From Spirochaetales bacterium (lineage in GTDB: Bacteria; Spirochaetota; Spirochaetia; ARS1246): a DNA stretch of 34,326 nt. The notes under the pieces were generated by a model. The model had not been told where the DNA came from and did no database searches. It saw only the letters and a program-made list of their open reading frames with translations. The position numbers were made by a program, and so were the translations under genes. The stretch spans positions 1 to 34,326 of the forward strand of contig JAFGHN010000130.1 in the NCBI GenBank assembly GCA_016930115.1. Reading direction: 5' to 3'. The first letter of the stretch is position 1, and each line of letters opens with the position of its first letter. This document shows positions 1 through 8,462 of this stretch, in pieces.

Positions 1-1
1 G

Positions 2-946
2 GAACAGTGGCTGCTGTGCTCGACAGGGGTGCTCAAAGCCCTGGCGTTCGCCGTGCGTACGCTCACCGAGCCCGGGGACGGAGTCATCCTCCAGCCTCCG
101 GTCTATCATCCGTTTGCTCCTCTCATACGGAACAACCGCCGGGTAGTGGTGGAGAATCCGCTCAAGGAGAGCGAGGGCGAATATTCATTCGATCTCGATC
201 ACCTCGATAAGGTTGCCGAAAAAGCGAAAGTTCTGCTTCTGTGCAATCCCCACAATCCGGTGGGTCGCGTATTCAAACGCGAAGAGCTGCACGGGTTGCT
301 TGAAGTCTGCGCCCGGAGAAGATTGACGGTAATCTCCGATGAGATTCATTCGGACATCATCATGCCGGGGAATGTTCATGTGCCGCTCTATTCACTTGCC
401 GGTTCGTATGACGTCCCGGTGGTGGTCCTGACCGCGCACACCAAGACCTTCAATCTCGCGGGAATACCAATGGCGTGGATTATCGCGCCGGACGATGATG
501 TTCGCCAAAAGTTACAGAACACTCTTGCTGCGGCCCATGACGGTAAGTTCAGCCATTTTGCGGCTGTCGCCGCCGCAGCAGCCTACGGTAGATGCGCGAG
601 TTGGCTTGACGCGCTTATCGCCTACATAGATGCCAACCGTGCCGTATTGAAGGCTGAATTGGAGACCGCAACGGGCATCCGGTTGGCTCCCATGGAGGGA
701 ACCTATCTGGCGTGGATAGATTTTAGAAAGACGGGCATAGATCCGGGGCGCCTGAACGAAACGATGCTCCGCAAAGCGGCTCTCAGGCTCAACGCCGGAG
801 AAATCTTTGGGGTAGGGGGCTCGGGGTTCCAGCGGATGAACCTCGCCACTCCCCGCAGCCGAATTCTTGAAGCATGCGGGAGAATCAGAGAGGTATTCGG
901 CGGCCCGCCTTCTCATCATGGAGCGGGCAGCCTCTCAGTTGAATAA
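2..946 (+). CDS. PLP-dependent aminotransferase, MalY/PatB C-S lyase family (5' end missing)
   Basis: The reading frame is open from base 2, so the N-terminus (roughly the first 80 residues of a ~390-residue family) lies outside the window. It is a fold-type I PLP enzyme. Visible family marks are EPGDGV followed by QPPVYHPF, the CNPHNPVGR substrate-loop motif, SDEIHSD, and the PLP-lysine motif TKTFNLAG with the Lys codon at 443-445. MalY/PatB proteins act mainly as cystathionine beta-lyases or cysteine desulfhydrases, releasing ammonia, pyruvate and a thiol or H2S. The family call is firm, the exact substrate is not. The stop codon at 944-946 overlaps the putative murC promoter, which suggests that a new transcript starts there. 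Confidence 0.9.
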   Translation, partial: EQWLLCSTGVLKALAFAVRTLTEPGDGVILQPPVYHPFAPLIRNNRRVVVENPLKESEGEYSFDLDHLDKVAEKAKVLLLCNPHNPVGRVFKREELHGLLEVCARRRLTVISDEIHSDIIMPGNVHVPLYSLAGSYDVPVVVLTAHTKTFNLAGIPMAWIIAPDDDVRQKLQNTLAAAHDGKFSHFAAVAAAAAYGRCASWLDALIAYIDANRAVLKAELETATGIRLAPMEGTYLAWIDFRKTGIDPGRLNETMLRKAALRLNAGEIFGVGGSGFQRMNLATPRSRILEACGRIREVFGGPPSHHGAGSLSVE

Positions 947-967
947 AACTACCCGAAACTCTATCCT
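939..967 (+). promoter_or_regulatory. Putative murC promoter giving a leaderless mRNA
   Basis: A -35-like TTGAAT (939-944) and a -10-like TATCCT (962-967) are separated by 17 bases. Only five bases lie between the -10 box and the murC ATG at 973, and no Shine-Dalgarno sequence precedes that ATG. Each box matches the consensus at four of six positions, so alone this is weak. It gains weight from five similar arrangements in the window. Confidence 0.45.
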
Positions 968-972
968 GTGCT

Positions 973-2418
973 ATGCCCAAAGACCCCGGAAAGGCGATCT
1001 ACGCAGGTAAGAAGATTTTTCTCGTCGGCATAAAAGGAACCGGCATGTCGGCCCTTGCGGAGCTCCTCTCGGACCGCGGTGCGGTTGTATCCGGGTCTGA
1101 TACGCCTGAGAAGTTTTATACCGATGAGATCCTCGACCGCCTCGGGATCCGCTACCGCGAGAGTTTTGAAGCCGCCCATATCGACGGGTCTATCGACCTG
1201 GTGGCACATTCGGCGGCGTATTCGCGGGAAACCTGCCCGGAGCTCCTTGCGGCAACCTCTCTCGGCATACCGCTCTATTCGTATCCCCAGATGCTCGGTG
1301 AGCTTTCCCGTGGTTGCGATGCTACGGGAATCGCGGGTGTACACGGGAAATCCACGACCACAGCGCTGACCGGGGCGTTGATCAAGGCGATGGGTTTGCC
1401 GGCTTCGGTCCTCGTGGGCGCCGCGGTGCCGGCTTTCGGCTACCGTTCGACCCTCACGCTTGGAGCAGAGTTTTTTGTGGCGGAGACCTGTGAGTACCGC
1501 AGGCATTTCCTTTCATTTCATCCGGACAGAATTGTCATTACAAATGTCGAGCTTGATCATACCGATTTTTTTTCGGGGACGGAGGATGTGGAGGAGGCGT
1601 TCGTCGCCTACGGGCAACGGCTGCCGCCGGACGGCGAAGTCATCTATTGCGCCGATGACCCCGGCGCTGTCCGCGTCGTGAAGAAGCTTGGAGAGTCGAG
1701 GCCGGGGCTGTCGCTGGTCCCCTACGGCCTTACCGCTACGGGTGAGTTCCGGGTAACCGATGTACACCAGTCGCAGGGAAAGACGGAATTCACCCTGGGC
1801 GCCCTTCCGCCGGGCCTTGCGTTGCGGATACCCGGCCTCCACAACGTGCTCAATGCCGCGGCTGCGGTCGCGGTGATCTTCTCTCTGTTGCGGAAGAAGC
1901 ACGGCGGGGTGGAAGACGCGGCGGCCGGTGTGATAGCCGGCGCTCTTGAAAGTTTTGCCGGCTGCCGACGGCGCAGCGAAATTGTCGGGGAGCGCAACGG
2001 TATCCTGTTCCTCGACGACTACGCCCATCATCCCACGGCGGTGTCAAAGACCATTGCGGGTTACCGTGTCTTTTACCCCGGGCGGAGAATAGTGGTCGAT
2101 TTTATGCCCCACCTCTACTCGCGGACCAAGGATCTGTTTGATGGTTTCGTCGCGGCGTTTGATGACGCGGACGTGGTAATTCTCCACGGTATCTACGCCT
2201 CCGCGCGGGAGAAATCCGGGAAGGTGACCGGCGCCGATCTCTTCAGGGAGGTCAAAAAGCGCCATCCCCGGACATTCTATTTCGAAAAAATAGAAGAAGC
2301 AGAGGGTTTTTGCAGAGAGCTTCTGGCACCCGGCGATGTTTTCATCACCATGGGAGCGGGGGATAACTGGAAACTGGGACGGGCAGTCCTGGAGAATACA
2401 GGAGCGAAAAGTGATTAG
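973..2418 (+). CDS. murC: UDP-N-acetylmuramate--L-alanine ligase MurC
   Basis: A cytoplasmic peptidoglycan enzyme that joins L-Ala to UDP-MurNAc using ATP. The 481-residue length is normal for MurC. The N-terminal UDP-binding Rossmann loop GIKGTGMSA sits at residues 19-27. The central ATPase P-loop is GVHGKST (122-128). The metal-binding acidic loop appears as AETCEY (170-175), followed by TNVELDH. The C-terminal domain has DDYAHHP and the MurC-typical TMGAGD. Mpl is the main alternative, but the TMGAGD end favours MurC. Read from ATG 973; there is no ribosome site in front, and the promoter-like boxes at 939-967 imply a leaderless transcript. It is the first gene of a compact run. Its last eight bases overlap yicC. 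Confidence 0.93.
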   Translation: MPKDPGKAIYAGKKIFLVGIKGTGMSALAELLSDRGAVVSGSDTPEKFYTDEILDRLGIRYRESFEAAHIDGSIDLVAHSAAYSRETCPELLAATSLGIPLYSYPQMLGELSRGCDATGIAGVHGKSTTTALTGALIKAMGLPASVLVGAAVPAFGYRSTLTLGAEFFVAETCEYRRHFLSFHPDRIVITNVELDHTDFFSGTEDVEEAFVAYGQRLPPDGEVIYCADDPGAVRVVKKLGESRPGLSLVPYGLTATGEFRVTDVHQSQGKTEFTLGALPPGLALRIPGLHNVLNAAAAVAVIFSLLRKKHGGVEDAAAGVIAGALESFAGCRRRSEIVGERNGILFLDDYAHHPTAVSKTIAGYRVFYPGRRIVVDFMPHLYSRTKDLFDGFVAAFDDADVVILHGIYASAREKSGKVTGADLFREVKKRHPRTFYFEKIEEAEGFCRELLAPGDVFITMGAGDNWKLGRAVLENTGAKSD

Positions 2419-3277
2419 CATGACCGGTTTCGGGTATGGCGAGTACCAGGATGACTGCCAGCAGGCGGCCATCGAAATAAAAAGCTACAACAACAAGTAT
2501 CTCGACATACACGTGAATGTGCCGCAGAATCTGGGAAGCCTCGAGCCGCGTTTCAGAGAGTACCTTGCATCCCGGATCCGGCGCGGCAAGGTCGAGCTCA
2601 CCTTGCGGTACCGCCGTCTGGCGAACGAGCTCACTTTCAAAGTTGATACAAGCGCCGTGGTAAGCTTCACGGATGTACTCCGTGAAATTGCTGCTGCTGC
2701 GGGTATCGGGGCGGAGATACAACTCTCCCATATTCTCGCAATGGAAGACCTGGTTCAGTCGAAAAGAGAGATCGATCCTGAAGAGGCGTGGGTCGCCTTG
2801 ATGCCTCTTGTGGAACAGACTTTCGAAAAGTTCATGGATTCCCGCGTCAGCGAAGGTGAAGCAACCGAGAAGAGCATAGCGGCGCACCTCTCGGTGTTTG
2901 CGAATGCGGTACAGGCAATCGGTGAGAGATCGGGAGAACTCGAAACGGCGCTGCAGGAGAATATTCGTAGCCGGTTCGAGACGGTCTTGGGCAACAGGAT
3001 AGATGAGGACCGGGTACTTGCTGAAACAGCGGTGCTGTTGGTAAAGTTCAGCATCGATGAGGAGATAAGCCGTCTGACAAGCCACCTTGAGGCATTCAGG
3101 CAGACAGCTGCGCAGATAGAGCCGGTCGGCAAGAAGCTCGACTTTCTCTGCCAGGAATTGAACCGGGAAATAAACACCGTCGGTTCCAAAAGCACAATTT
3201 ACGAGATCAACCGCCAGGTTGTTGAAGCGAAGGATGCGCTTGAAAAAATCAGGGAACAGCTCCGGAATGTCGAATGA
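2411..3277 (+). CDS. yicC: YicC family endoribonuclease
   Basis: A 288-residue protein, matching the ~290 residues of YicC/YloC. The N-terminal signature SMTGFGYGE comes right after the start. The C-terminal DUF1732 region contains REINTVGSKS, then VVEAKDALEKIREQLRNVE. Family members are reported to be RNases that act on small RNAs or mRNA. The start is GTG 2411, because the family begins three residues before SMTGFG and an AGGAG lies six bases upstream (2400-2404). Reading further upstream would only give sequence from the murC end. The gene overlaps murC by 8 bases and cmk by 11, so translational coupling is likely. In many bacteria yicC sits beside a nucleotide kinase gene (gmk); here that neighbour is a CMP kinase. 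Confidence 0.92.
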   Translation: MISMTGFGYGEYQDDCQQAAIEIKSYNNKYLDIHVNVPQNLGSLEPRFREYLASRIRRGKVELTLRYRRLANELTFKVDTSAVVSFTDVLREIAAAAGIGAEIQLSHILAMEDLVQSKREIDPEEAWVALMPLVEQTFEKFMDSRVSEGEATEKSIAAHLSVFANAVQAIGERSGELETALQENIRSRFETVLGNRIDEDRVLAETAVLLVKFSIDEEISRLTSHLEAFRQTAAQIEPVGKKLDFLCQELNREINTVGSKSTIYEINRQVVEAKDALEKIREQLRNVE

Positions 3278-3797
3278 TGTGAGAATAGCGATCTCCGGAA
3301 AAAGCGGCTGCGGAAACTCAACCGTGAGCGCCATAGTCGCCGGAAAGCTGGGATTGGCTCTCGTCAATTACACCTTCAAGTCGATAGCCGCAGAGACGGG
3401 AATTCCCTTTGCCGAGGTCTGCAGAAAGGCCGAGGAGGATCCGGGCTACGACTATCAGGTTGACGAAAGACAGGTTGAGCTGGCCAGGGCAAGACCCTGC
3501 GTGCTCGGTTCCCGGCTTGCCGTATGGCTTCTGGAAGACGCGGATGTGAAAGTCTATCTGGAAGCATCACCCGCTGTCCGGGCGGGCAGAATACGGCAAC
3601 GGGAGGGCGGTCACTTTTACGAGATTCTTGAGAAGATGGTGGAGCGGGACGAACGGGACCACGCGAGATATCTGAAACTGTACGGCATTGATATCGACAG
3701 GTACGATTTTGTCGATCTAGTGGTGGATACTGAACGCAAGACTCCTGAGCAAGTCGCCGAAATTATAATCAGCCGGGTACGGGACAGAGCCGGTTGA
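3267..3797 (+). CDS. cmk: Short (archaeal-type) cytidylate kinase with altered P-loop
   Basis: A 176-residue P-loop kinase resembling the archaeal-type CMP kinases, about 50 residues shorter than E. coli Cmk. It would phosphorylate CMP or dCMP with ATP. Supporting motifs are IAISGKSGCGNST at the N-terminus, the middle VLGSRLAVWL followed by ADVKVYLEA, RAGRIRQREGG, and near the end RYLKLYGIDID then DLVVDT, all in family order. Oddity: the Walker A lysine is replaced by Asn (GKSGCGNST; AAC codon), with a Lys one place after the first Gly. The ATG at 3267 is chosen because homology begins there; an AGGGA lies 11 bases upstream. It overlaps yicC by 11 bases. Family call is good; activity is less certain because of the lost lysine. 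Confidence 0.82.
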   Translation: MSNDVRIAISGKSGCGNSTVSAIVAGKLGLALVNYTFKSIAAETGIPFAEVCRKAEEDPGYDYQVDERQVELARARPCVLGSRLAVWLLEDADVKVYLEASPAVRAGRIRQREGGHFYEILEKMVERDERDHARYLKLYGIDIDRYDFVDLVVDTERKTPEQVAEIIISRVRDRAG

Positions 3798-3844
3798 CCG
3801 ACCGCGCAATATCCTTAGAATTATTCAAATACAAGGAGACGAGA

Positions 3845-6800
3845 TTGTACACCCCTGTTGATCCGAAAGTGAGTTTTCCTGAGTTAGAGAAAAGGATACT
3901 CGAGTTCTGGAAGAAATCGGACATATTCAAAAGATCGATTGCCGAGCGGGAAGGAGCCGACGAATTTGTATTCTATGACGGGCCACCCTTCGCCACAGGA
4001 TTGCCTCATTACGGCAATTTTGTTCCCGGGATTATCAAGGACATTATTCCCCGTTTCAAGACCATGCAGGGGATGAAGGTGGAGCGCCGATTCGGTTGGG
4101 ACTGTCACGGGTTGCCTGTGGAATATGAGATGGAAAAGGAGCTCGGTATATCCGGCAAGAAGCAAATAGAAGATTACGGCGTGGCGAAGTTCAACGAGGC
4201 TTGCCGTTCCATCGTTCTCAGATACACACGGGAGTGGGAAACGATCACCACGCGTCTTGGCCGTTGGGTTGATTTCGAGAATGACTACAAGACCATGGAT
4301 GCGGACTATATGGAGTCGATCTGGTGGGTGTTCAGGCAACTGTGGGAGAAGAAACTGATCTACGAAGGGCACTACGTCCTGCCGTACTGCCCGCGGTGCT
4401 CCACTGTTCTTTCCAACCACGAATTGAACCTGGGCGGGTACGAAAACGTACAGGATCCCGCAATTACGGTGAAGTTCAAGCTTGTGGGTGAAGAGAATAC
4501 ATACTTCCTTGCCTGGACCACCACACCCTGGACCCTCCCTTCGAATCTCGCGCTCGCCGTCGGTGAAAACATCGAGTATGTGAAAGTGCAGGACGGCGTA
4601 GAGCGTTACATACTTGCCCGTACACGGCTTGGGCATTACTACAGGGACATCGAGAAGCTCGAGATCGTGGAATCCTTTACGGGAAAGGATCTGGCGGGCT
4701 TGAGATACGAGCCGCTTTTTCCGTATTTTGCGGATCTGTTTGATACCGGCGCCTTCAAGATATTTACGGCAGACTATGTAACCACCGAGGACGGCACCGG
4801 CATTGTTCACACCGCCCCTGGATTCGGTGAAGACGACTATGAAACCCTTCGCGGCACCGGCATCCCGACGGTTTGCCCCGTGGATGCGGAATGCAAATTT
4901 ACCGCTGAGGTATCCGACTACCAGGGCGTCTTTGTCAAAGACGCCGACAAAAGCATCATGGATGCGTTGAAACAGGAAGGCAAGCTCGTCAGAAGGGAGA
5001 GTTACTATCACAGCTACCCCCACTGTTGGCGGTGCAGCTCACCGCTGATCTACCGGGCCGTTTCCTCCTGGTTTGTGAATGTGCAGGCGATAAAAGAAAA
5101 GATGCTCGAGGCCAACGACAGTATTTCGTGGGTGCCGGATCATGTGAAAAAAGGAAGATTCGGCAAATGGATCGAGAATGCCCGCGATTGGGCGATATCG
5201 AGGAACCGTTATTGGGGGAATCCGCTCCCGGTTTGGCGGTGCTCGAGCTGTGGAGAAACCGAGTGTTTCGGGTCGCGAAAGGAGCTTGAGGAACGGTCAG
5301 GTGCCGCCGTCGGCGATCTTCACAAGCATTTCGTGGATGAAATCACCTTTCCCTGTTCCTGCGGCGGGACCATGAAACGCATCAGCGAGGTCCTGGACTG
5401 CTGGTTTGAATCCGGCGCCATGCCCTACGGGCAAAACCACTATCCCTTCGAGCGCAAGGAGCATTTTGAGGCCAACTTTCCGGCCGATTTCATCGCCGAG
5501 GGACTCGATCAGACCCGGGGATGGTTCTATACCCTCACCATACTCGCCGCGGCTCTTTTCAGCAGCCCGGCGTTCAAGCAGGTGGTGGTAAACGGTATCG
5601 TCCTCACCTCGGAAGGGAAAAAAATGTCAAAATCCGCAAAGAATTATACGGACCCTTCCGAAGTAATCGCCGAGTTCGGCGCGGATGCTCTCCGGTTGTT
5701 CCTGATGAACTCCGCGGTGGTAAGAGCGGAAGACTTGAGGTATTCCAACGACGGTGTACGGGAAGTGCTCAAGAATATGCTGATACCCCTCTGGAACGCA
5801 TATAGCTTTTTTGTTACGTACGCCAATATCGATGGTATTGCCCCAACCGCCGCGCCGGTGAGTCCTGACAACCCCCTGGACAGATGGATACTATCGGAGA
5901 CCGAACGCCTTGTAGAGGACGTAACCGTCAATCTCGAATCCTACGATATACAGAAGGCGATACAACCGCTGGAGAATTTCATCGATATCCTCAACAACTG
6001 GTACATCAGAAGGTCCCGCCGGCGTTTCTGGAGATCGGAAAACGATTTGGACAAAGAGCAGGCCTACCAGACACTCTATGCGGTGCTCATGAAGGTCGTG
6101 CGTGTCGCCGCGCCGTTTATCCCTTTTGTTACTGAAGAGATGTACCTCAATCTGAAATCTGAGGACGGAAAGGAATCGGTCCATCTGACGGATTTTCCGG
6201 TGGCGGACAGATCGATGCGTGATCCTGCCCTGGAGTACAAGATGCAGGTTGTTCGTTCGGCGGTTTCCATGGGCAGAGCCCTCAGATCCGTCCATTCGAT
6301 AAAAACGAGACAACCGTTGAAAGCGATTCATCTGGTTACCAGGGACGATAATGAGCGTAAGGTCTTGCGTGAAATGGAAGACATCGTTCGCGATGAGCTG
6401 AACGTGAAAGAGGTGGTCTTCAGGGAGAACGAAGAAGACCTCGTGGAGTTCAGCGTGAAGCCGAACTATCGCGCTCTGGGTAAGGAGCTTGGAAAGGACA
6501 TGAAAGCGGCGGCACAGCGCATCAGCGAGCTTTCAAAGAGCGAAATACTCTCGCTTCTCGAAGGCGCCACCCTTTCGATCGATCTCGGGGATAAGGTGCT
6601 GGAATTGGACGAAGAGCGCGTAATCGTCCAGCGGGAGGAAAAGGAGAACCTTAAGGTATTGAATGAAGGGTCCCTCACTATTGCGCTCGATCCGGAAATA
6701 ACCGCCGAATTGTACGATGAGGGTGTGGTCAGGGACATCGTGCGCAGCGTTCAGAACCTGAGAAAAGACAGAGGACTCGATGTCACCGACAGAATCGTTC

Positions 6801-6967
6801 TGCGATTGCACGGGTCGGATGCCGTCCGTTCGGCTGTGGAAGGGTTTCAGGATCACCTCATGGAAGAGACCCTCGCCACGGTTTGGGAATGGGAACGAAC
6901 TCCCGGCGGCATAGAGATAGAGTGCGGTGATGAGACCTGCGTGGTTGATCTGGAAAAAAAGTCTTAA
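3845..6967 (+). CDS. ileS: Isoleucyl-tRNA synthetase, IleS2 (eukaryote-like) type
   Basis: Class I synthetase that charges tRNA-Ile, with an editing domain. The length of 1040 residues and the sequence GPPFATGLPHYG plus GWDCHGLPVE mark the eukaryote-like IleS2 clade, which is associated with natural resistance to mupirocin. KMSKS is intact at residues 593-597. The HIGH motif reads HYGN (55-58), so the last His is Asn. Zinc-type Cys pairs occur in the middle (CWRCSS, CSSCGE, CSCGG), and an anticodon-binding domain follows. The start is TTG 3845: AAGGAG lies at 3833-3838 with six bases of spacing, and the next residues YTPVDPKVSFPELE match the family N-terminus. An earlier TTG at 3794 would add 17 residues but has no ribosome site. 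The gene lies 47 bases after cmk. Confidence 0.96.
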   Translation: MYTPVDPKVSFPELEKRILEFWKKSDIFKRSIAEREGADEFVFYDGPPFATGLPHYGNFVPGIIKDIIPRFKTMQGMKVERRFGWDCHGLPVEYEMEKELGISGKKQIEDYGVAKFNEACRSIVLRYTREWETITTRLGRWVDFENDYKTMDADYMESIWWVFRQLWEKKLIYEGHYVLPYCPRCSTVLSNHELNLGGYENVQDPAITVKFKLVGEENTYFLAWTTTPWTLPSNLALAVGENIEYVKVQDGVERYILARTRLGHYYRDIEKLEIVESFTGKDLAGLRYEPLFPYFADLFDTGAFKIFTADYVTTEDGTGIVHTAPGFGEDDYETLRGTGIPTVCPVDAECKFTAEVSDYQGVFVKDADKSIMDALKQEGKLVRRESYYHSYPHCWRCSSPLIYRAVSSWFVNVQAIKEKMLEANDSISWVPDHVKKGRFGKWIENARDWAISRNRYWGNPLPVWRCSSCGETECFGSRKELEERSGAAVGDLHKHFVDEITFPCSCGGTMKRISEVLDCWFESGAMPYGQNHYPFERKEHFEANFPADFIAEGLDQTRGWFYTLTILAAALFSSPAFKQVVVNGIVLTSEGKKMSKSAKNYTDPSEVIAEFGADALRLFLMNSAVVRAEDLRYSNDGVREVLKNMLIPLWNAYSFFVTYANIDGIAPTAAPVSPDNPLDRWILSETERLVEDVTVNLESYDIQKAIQPLENFIDILNNWYIRRSRRRFWRSENDLDKEQAYQTLYAVLMKVVRVAAPFIPFVTEEMYLNLKSEDGKESVHLTDFPVADRSMRDPALEYKMQVVRSAVSMGRALRSVHSIKTRQPLKAIHLVTRDDNERKVLREMEDIVRDELNVKEVVFRENEEDLVEFSVKPNYRALGKELGKDMKAAAQRISELSKSEILSLLEGATLSIDLGDKVLELDEERVIVQREEKENLKVLNEGSLTIALDPEITAELYDEGVVRDIVRSVQNLRKDRGLDVTDRIVLRLHGSDAVRSAVEGFQDHLMEETLATVWEWERTPGGIEIECGDETCVVDLEKKS

Positions 6968-7850
6968 CCTGGCCTGGATTTCGGCGTCGGTACTGATCCT
7001 GCTGAGCGCGTGTGCAACGATCGGCCGACATGAGACCACAGACCTCGAAATGGCTCTCGTCGCCGCGCTTCCGGCGGAAAGCCCGGTGTATCTGTATGTA
7101 AACCCTCAGCCCGGTATCGGGCTTTTCGAGAAGGTTGCCGAGCTTTCAGACGGCTGGTTTGAAGGTGTTGCGCGCCTGGTGGAAAACGGAGACGGAATAT
7201 ACGCAGCAGTGACTGTCCTTGCTTCTGGCCCGGCGGACTGGACGCTGATCGCTCTGGGGAATTTCCCGGTGGGAGCCTATTCGGCGGCGATGAACCTCGA
7301 TAGGGGATGGAAAAGAGTGAGCGGCGCCGGGAGGCGTTGGATTTCCACGGGCCTGGGTTTTGAAATTGCCTTTCCGTCATCTCAACTGGTTGTCGCCGGT
7401 TCGCGGAACCTGGAAGAAACGGTGGAGCTGTTGCGGAAACGGCCCCTTCCCGCCGGGCCCCCGCCCGGCCGGTTTTATGATCTGATATCACAGGATACCC
7501 GTCGCGGCGTTGTCGCTTATGTCGTCGATGCAGGAGATTTTCTTCCCTTGGGGCTCCCTCCGGGTTTTGTTGCCGGATGCACCGCGACGCTGACCGGTGA
7601 CTTTATCGGTGACAGCCTTGAGGCGGAGATGGTGCTGCGGTTCCCCACCGCCGCGACAGCCAGGGTGTCCGGGCTGGCCATCAGGGCCCTCACTATCGCG
7701 GAGACGAAGAAGGGTGTTTCCGGTATGTTCGCAGACGCCCGTGTCCGGGTGGAGGATGATTCGGTGACCCTGGGGCCGATTCTGATCGAGCCCGGGGATG
7801 TGGCCGGGTATCTTGAGCGCGCGCTTCTGAAGGAGGGGGGGACGAGGTGA
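6930..7850 (+). CDS. Putative lipoprotein of unknown function
   Basis: About 306 residues. The N-terminus has a basic stretch (WKKS), a hydrophobic core and the lipobox LSAC, with the acylated Cys at residue 28 if ATG 6930 is used. GTG 6927 and TTG 6945 are alternative starts; TTG 6945 would give a shorter and more typical signal peptide. The mature part is compact and mixed, with segments such as VYLYVNPQPG and RRGVVAYVVDAGDF, and no catalytic motif that I recognise. The gene overlaps the end of ileS by 38 bases and shares GTGA with hisH, so it is probably co-transcribed with both. Lipoprotein status is well supported; the function is unknown. Confidence 0.75.
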   Translation: MRPAWLIWKKSLNLAWISASVLILLSACATIGRHETTDLEMALVAALPAESPVYLYVNPQPGIGLFEKVAELSDGWFEGVARLVENGDGIYAAVTVLASGPADWTLIALGNFPVGAYSAAMNLDRGWKRVSGAGRRWISTGLGFEIAFPSSQLVVAGSRNLEETVELLRKRPLPAGPPPGRFYDLISQDTRRGVVAYVVDAGDFLPLGLPPGFVAGCTATLTGDFIGDSLEAEMVLRFPTAATARVSGLAIRALTIAETKKGVSGMFADARVRVEDDSVTLGPILIEPGDVAGYLERALLKEGGTR

Positions 7851-8452
7851 AAACCGGTATCGTCGACTACAAGGCGGGAAATCTGAGAAGCGTCGAGCTG
7901 GCGCTCAAATATCTCGCCGTCGACTACGTGGTTGCCGACGCCCCGGGTTTGCTCGAAGGGGTGGACAGGCTGATTTTTCCCGGAGTGGGGGAGGCCAATT
8001 CGGCGATGAGAGTCCTTGAGGCAACGGGGTTTGACGCGTACATTCGCGACTTTGCGGCGAGCGGAAAGCCTCTCCTTGGAATCTGTCTCGGGTGCCAGAT
8101 ACTCATGAACGCATCGGATGAGCGGGACACCAGGTGCCTTGGAGTGTTCCCCGGGGAAGTCAGGCGTTTCCCGGCGCGGCCGGGGTTGAAGGTGCCCCAC
8201 ATGGGGTGGAATCAGGTGTACCAGAGGGGACGCCACCCGGTTTTTGAGGGCATCCCCGACGGCGCCTCGTTTTACTTTGTTCATTCTTACTATGTTGAAC
8301 CCGGAGCGGCGGATATAGAAATCGCCTCCACCGATTACGGCGGGTTTTTCACTTCAGGGGTCGCGAGAGACAACGTCGTCGCTTTCCAGTTTCACCCCGA
8401 GAAATCGGGCGAGTTGGGCCTGAAACTCCTTGCGAATTTCTTCAGGCTGTAG
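7847..8452 (+). CDS. hisH: Imidazole glycerol phosphate synthase, glutaminase subunit HisH
   Basis: Class I glutamine amidotransferase of 201 residues. The nucleophile Cys80 lies in LLGICLGCQ, and the catalytic His183 and Glu185 lie in FQFHPEKSG. Other family marks are FPGVGE, PHMGWN and FVHSYY. It hydrolyses glutamine and passes ammonia to HisF in histidine biosynthesis, a step that also yields AICAR. The start GTG 7847 overlaps the lipoprotein stop (GTGA), and a purine-rich AGGAGG run lies at 7831-7836. hisF follows ten bases after the stop. No other his biosynthesis gene is in the window, apart from the unrelated hisS. Confidence 0.95.
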   Translation: MKTGIVDYKAGNLRSVELALKYLAVDYVVADAPGLLEGVDRLIFPGVGEANSAMRVLEATGFDAYIRDFAASGKPLLGICLGCQILMNASDERDTRCLGVFPGEVRRFPARPGLKVPHMGWNQVYQRGRHPVFEGIPDGASFYFVHSYYVEPGAADIEIASTDYGGFFTSGVARDNVVAFQFHPEKSGELGLKLLANFFRL

Positions 8453-8462
8453 GGGCGGTATC

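Noticed and set aside
2345..3367. Long - strand open frame (340 codons) opposite yicC
   Set aside because: It lies across yicC, whose protein signature is certain; the translation has no recognisable motif and is a mirror of the GC-rich codon pattern.
3884..5023. Long - strand open frame (379 codons) opposite ileS
   Set aside because: It is fully antisense to conserved IleS domains; no start signal and no family features.
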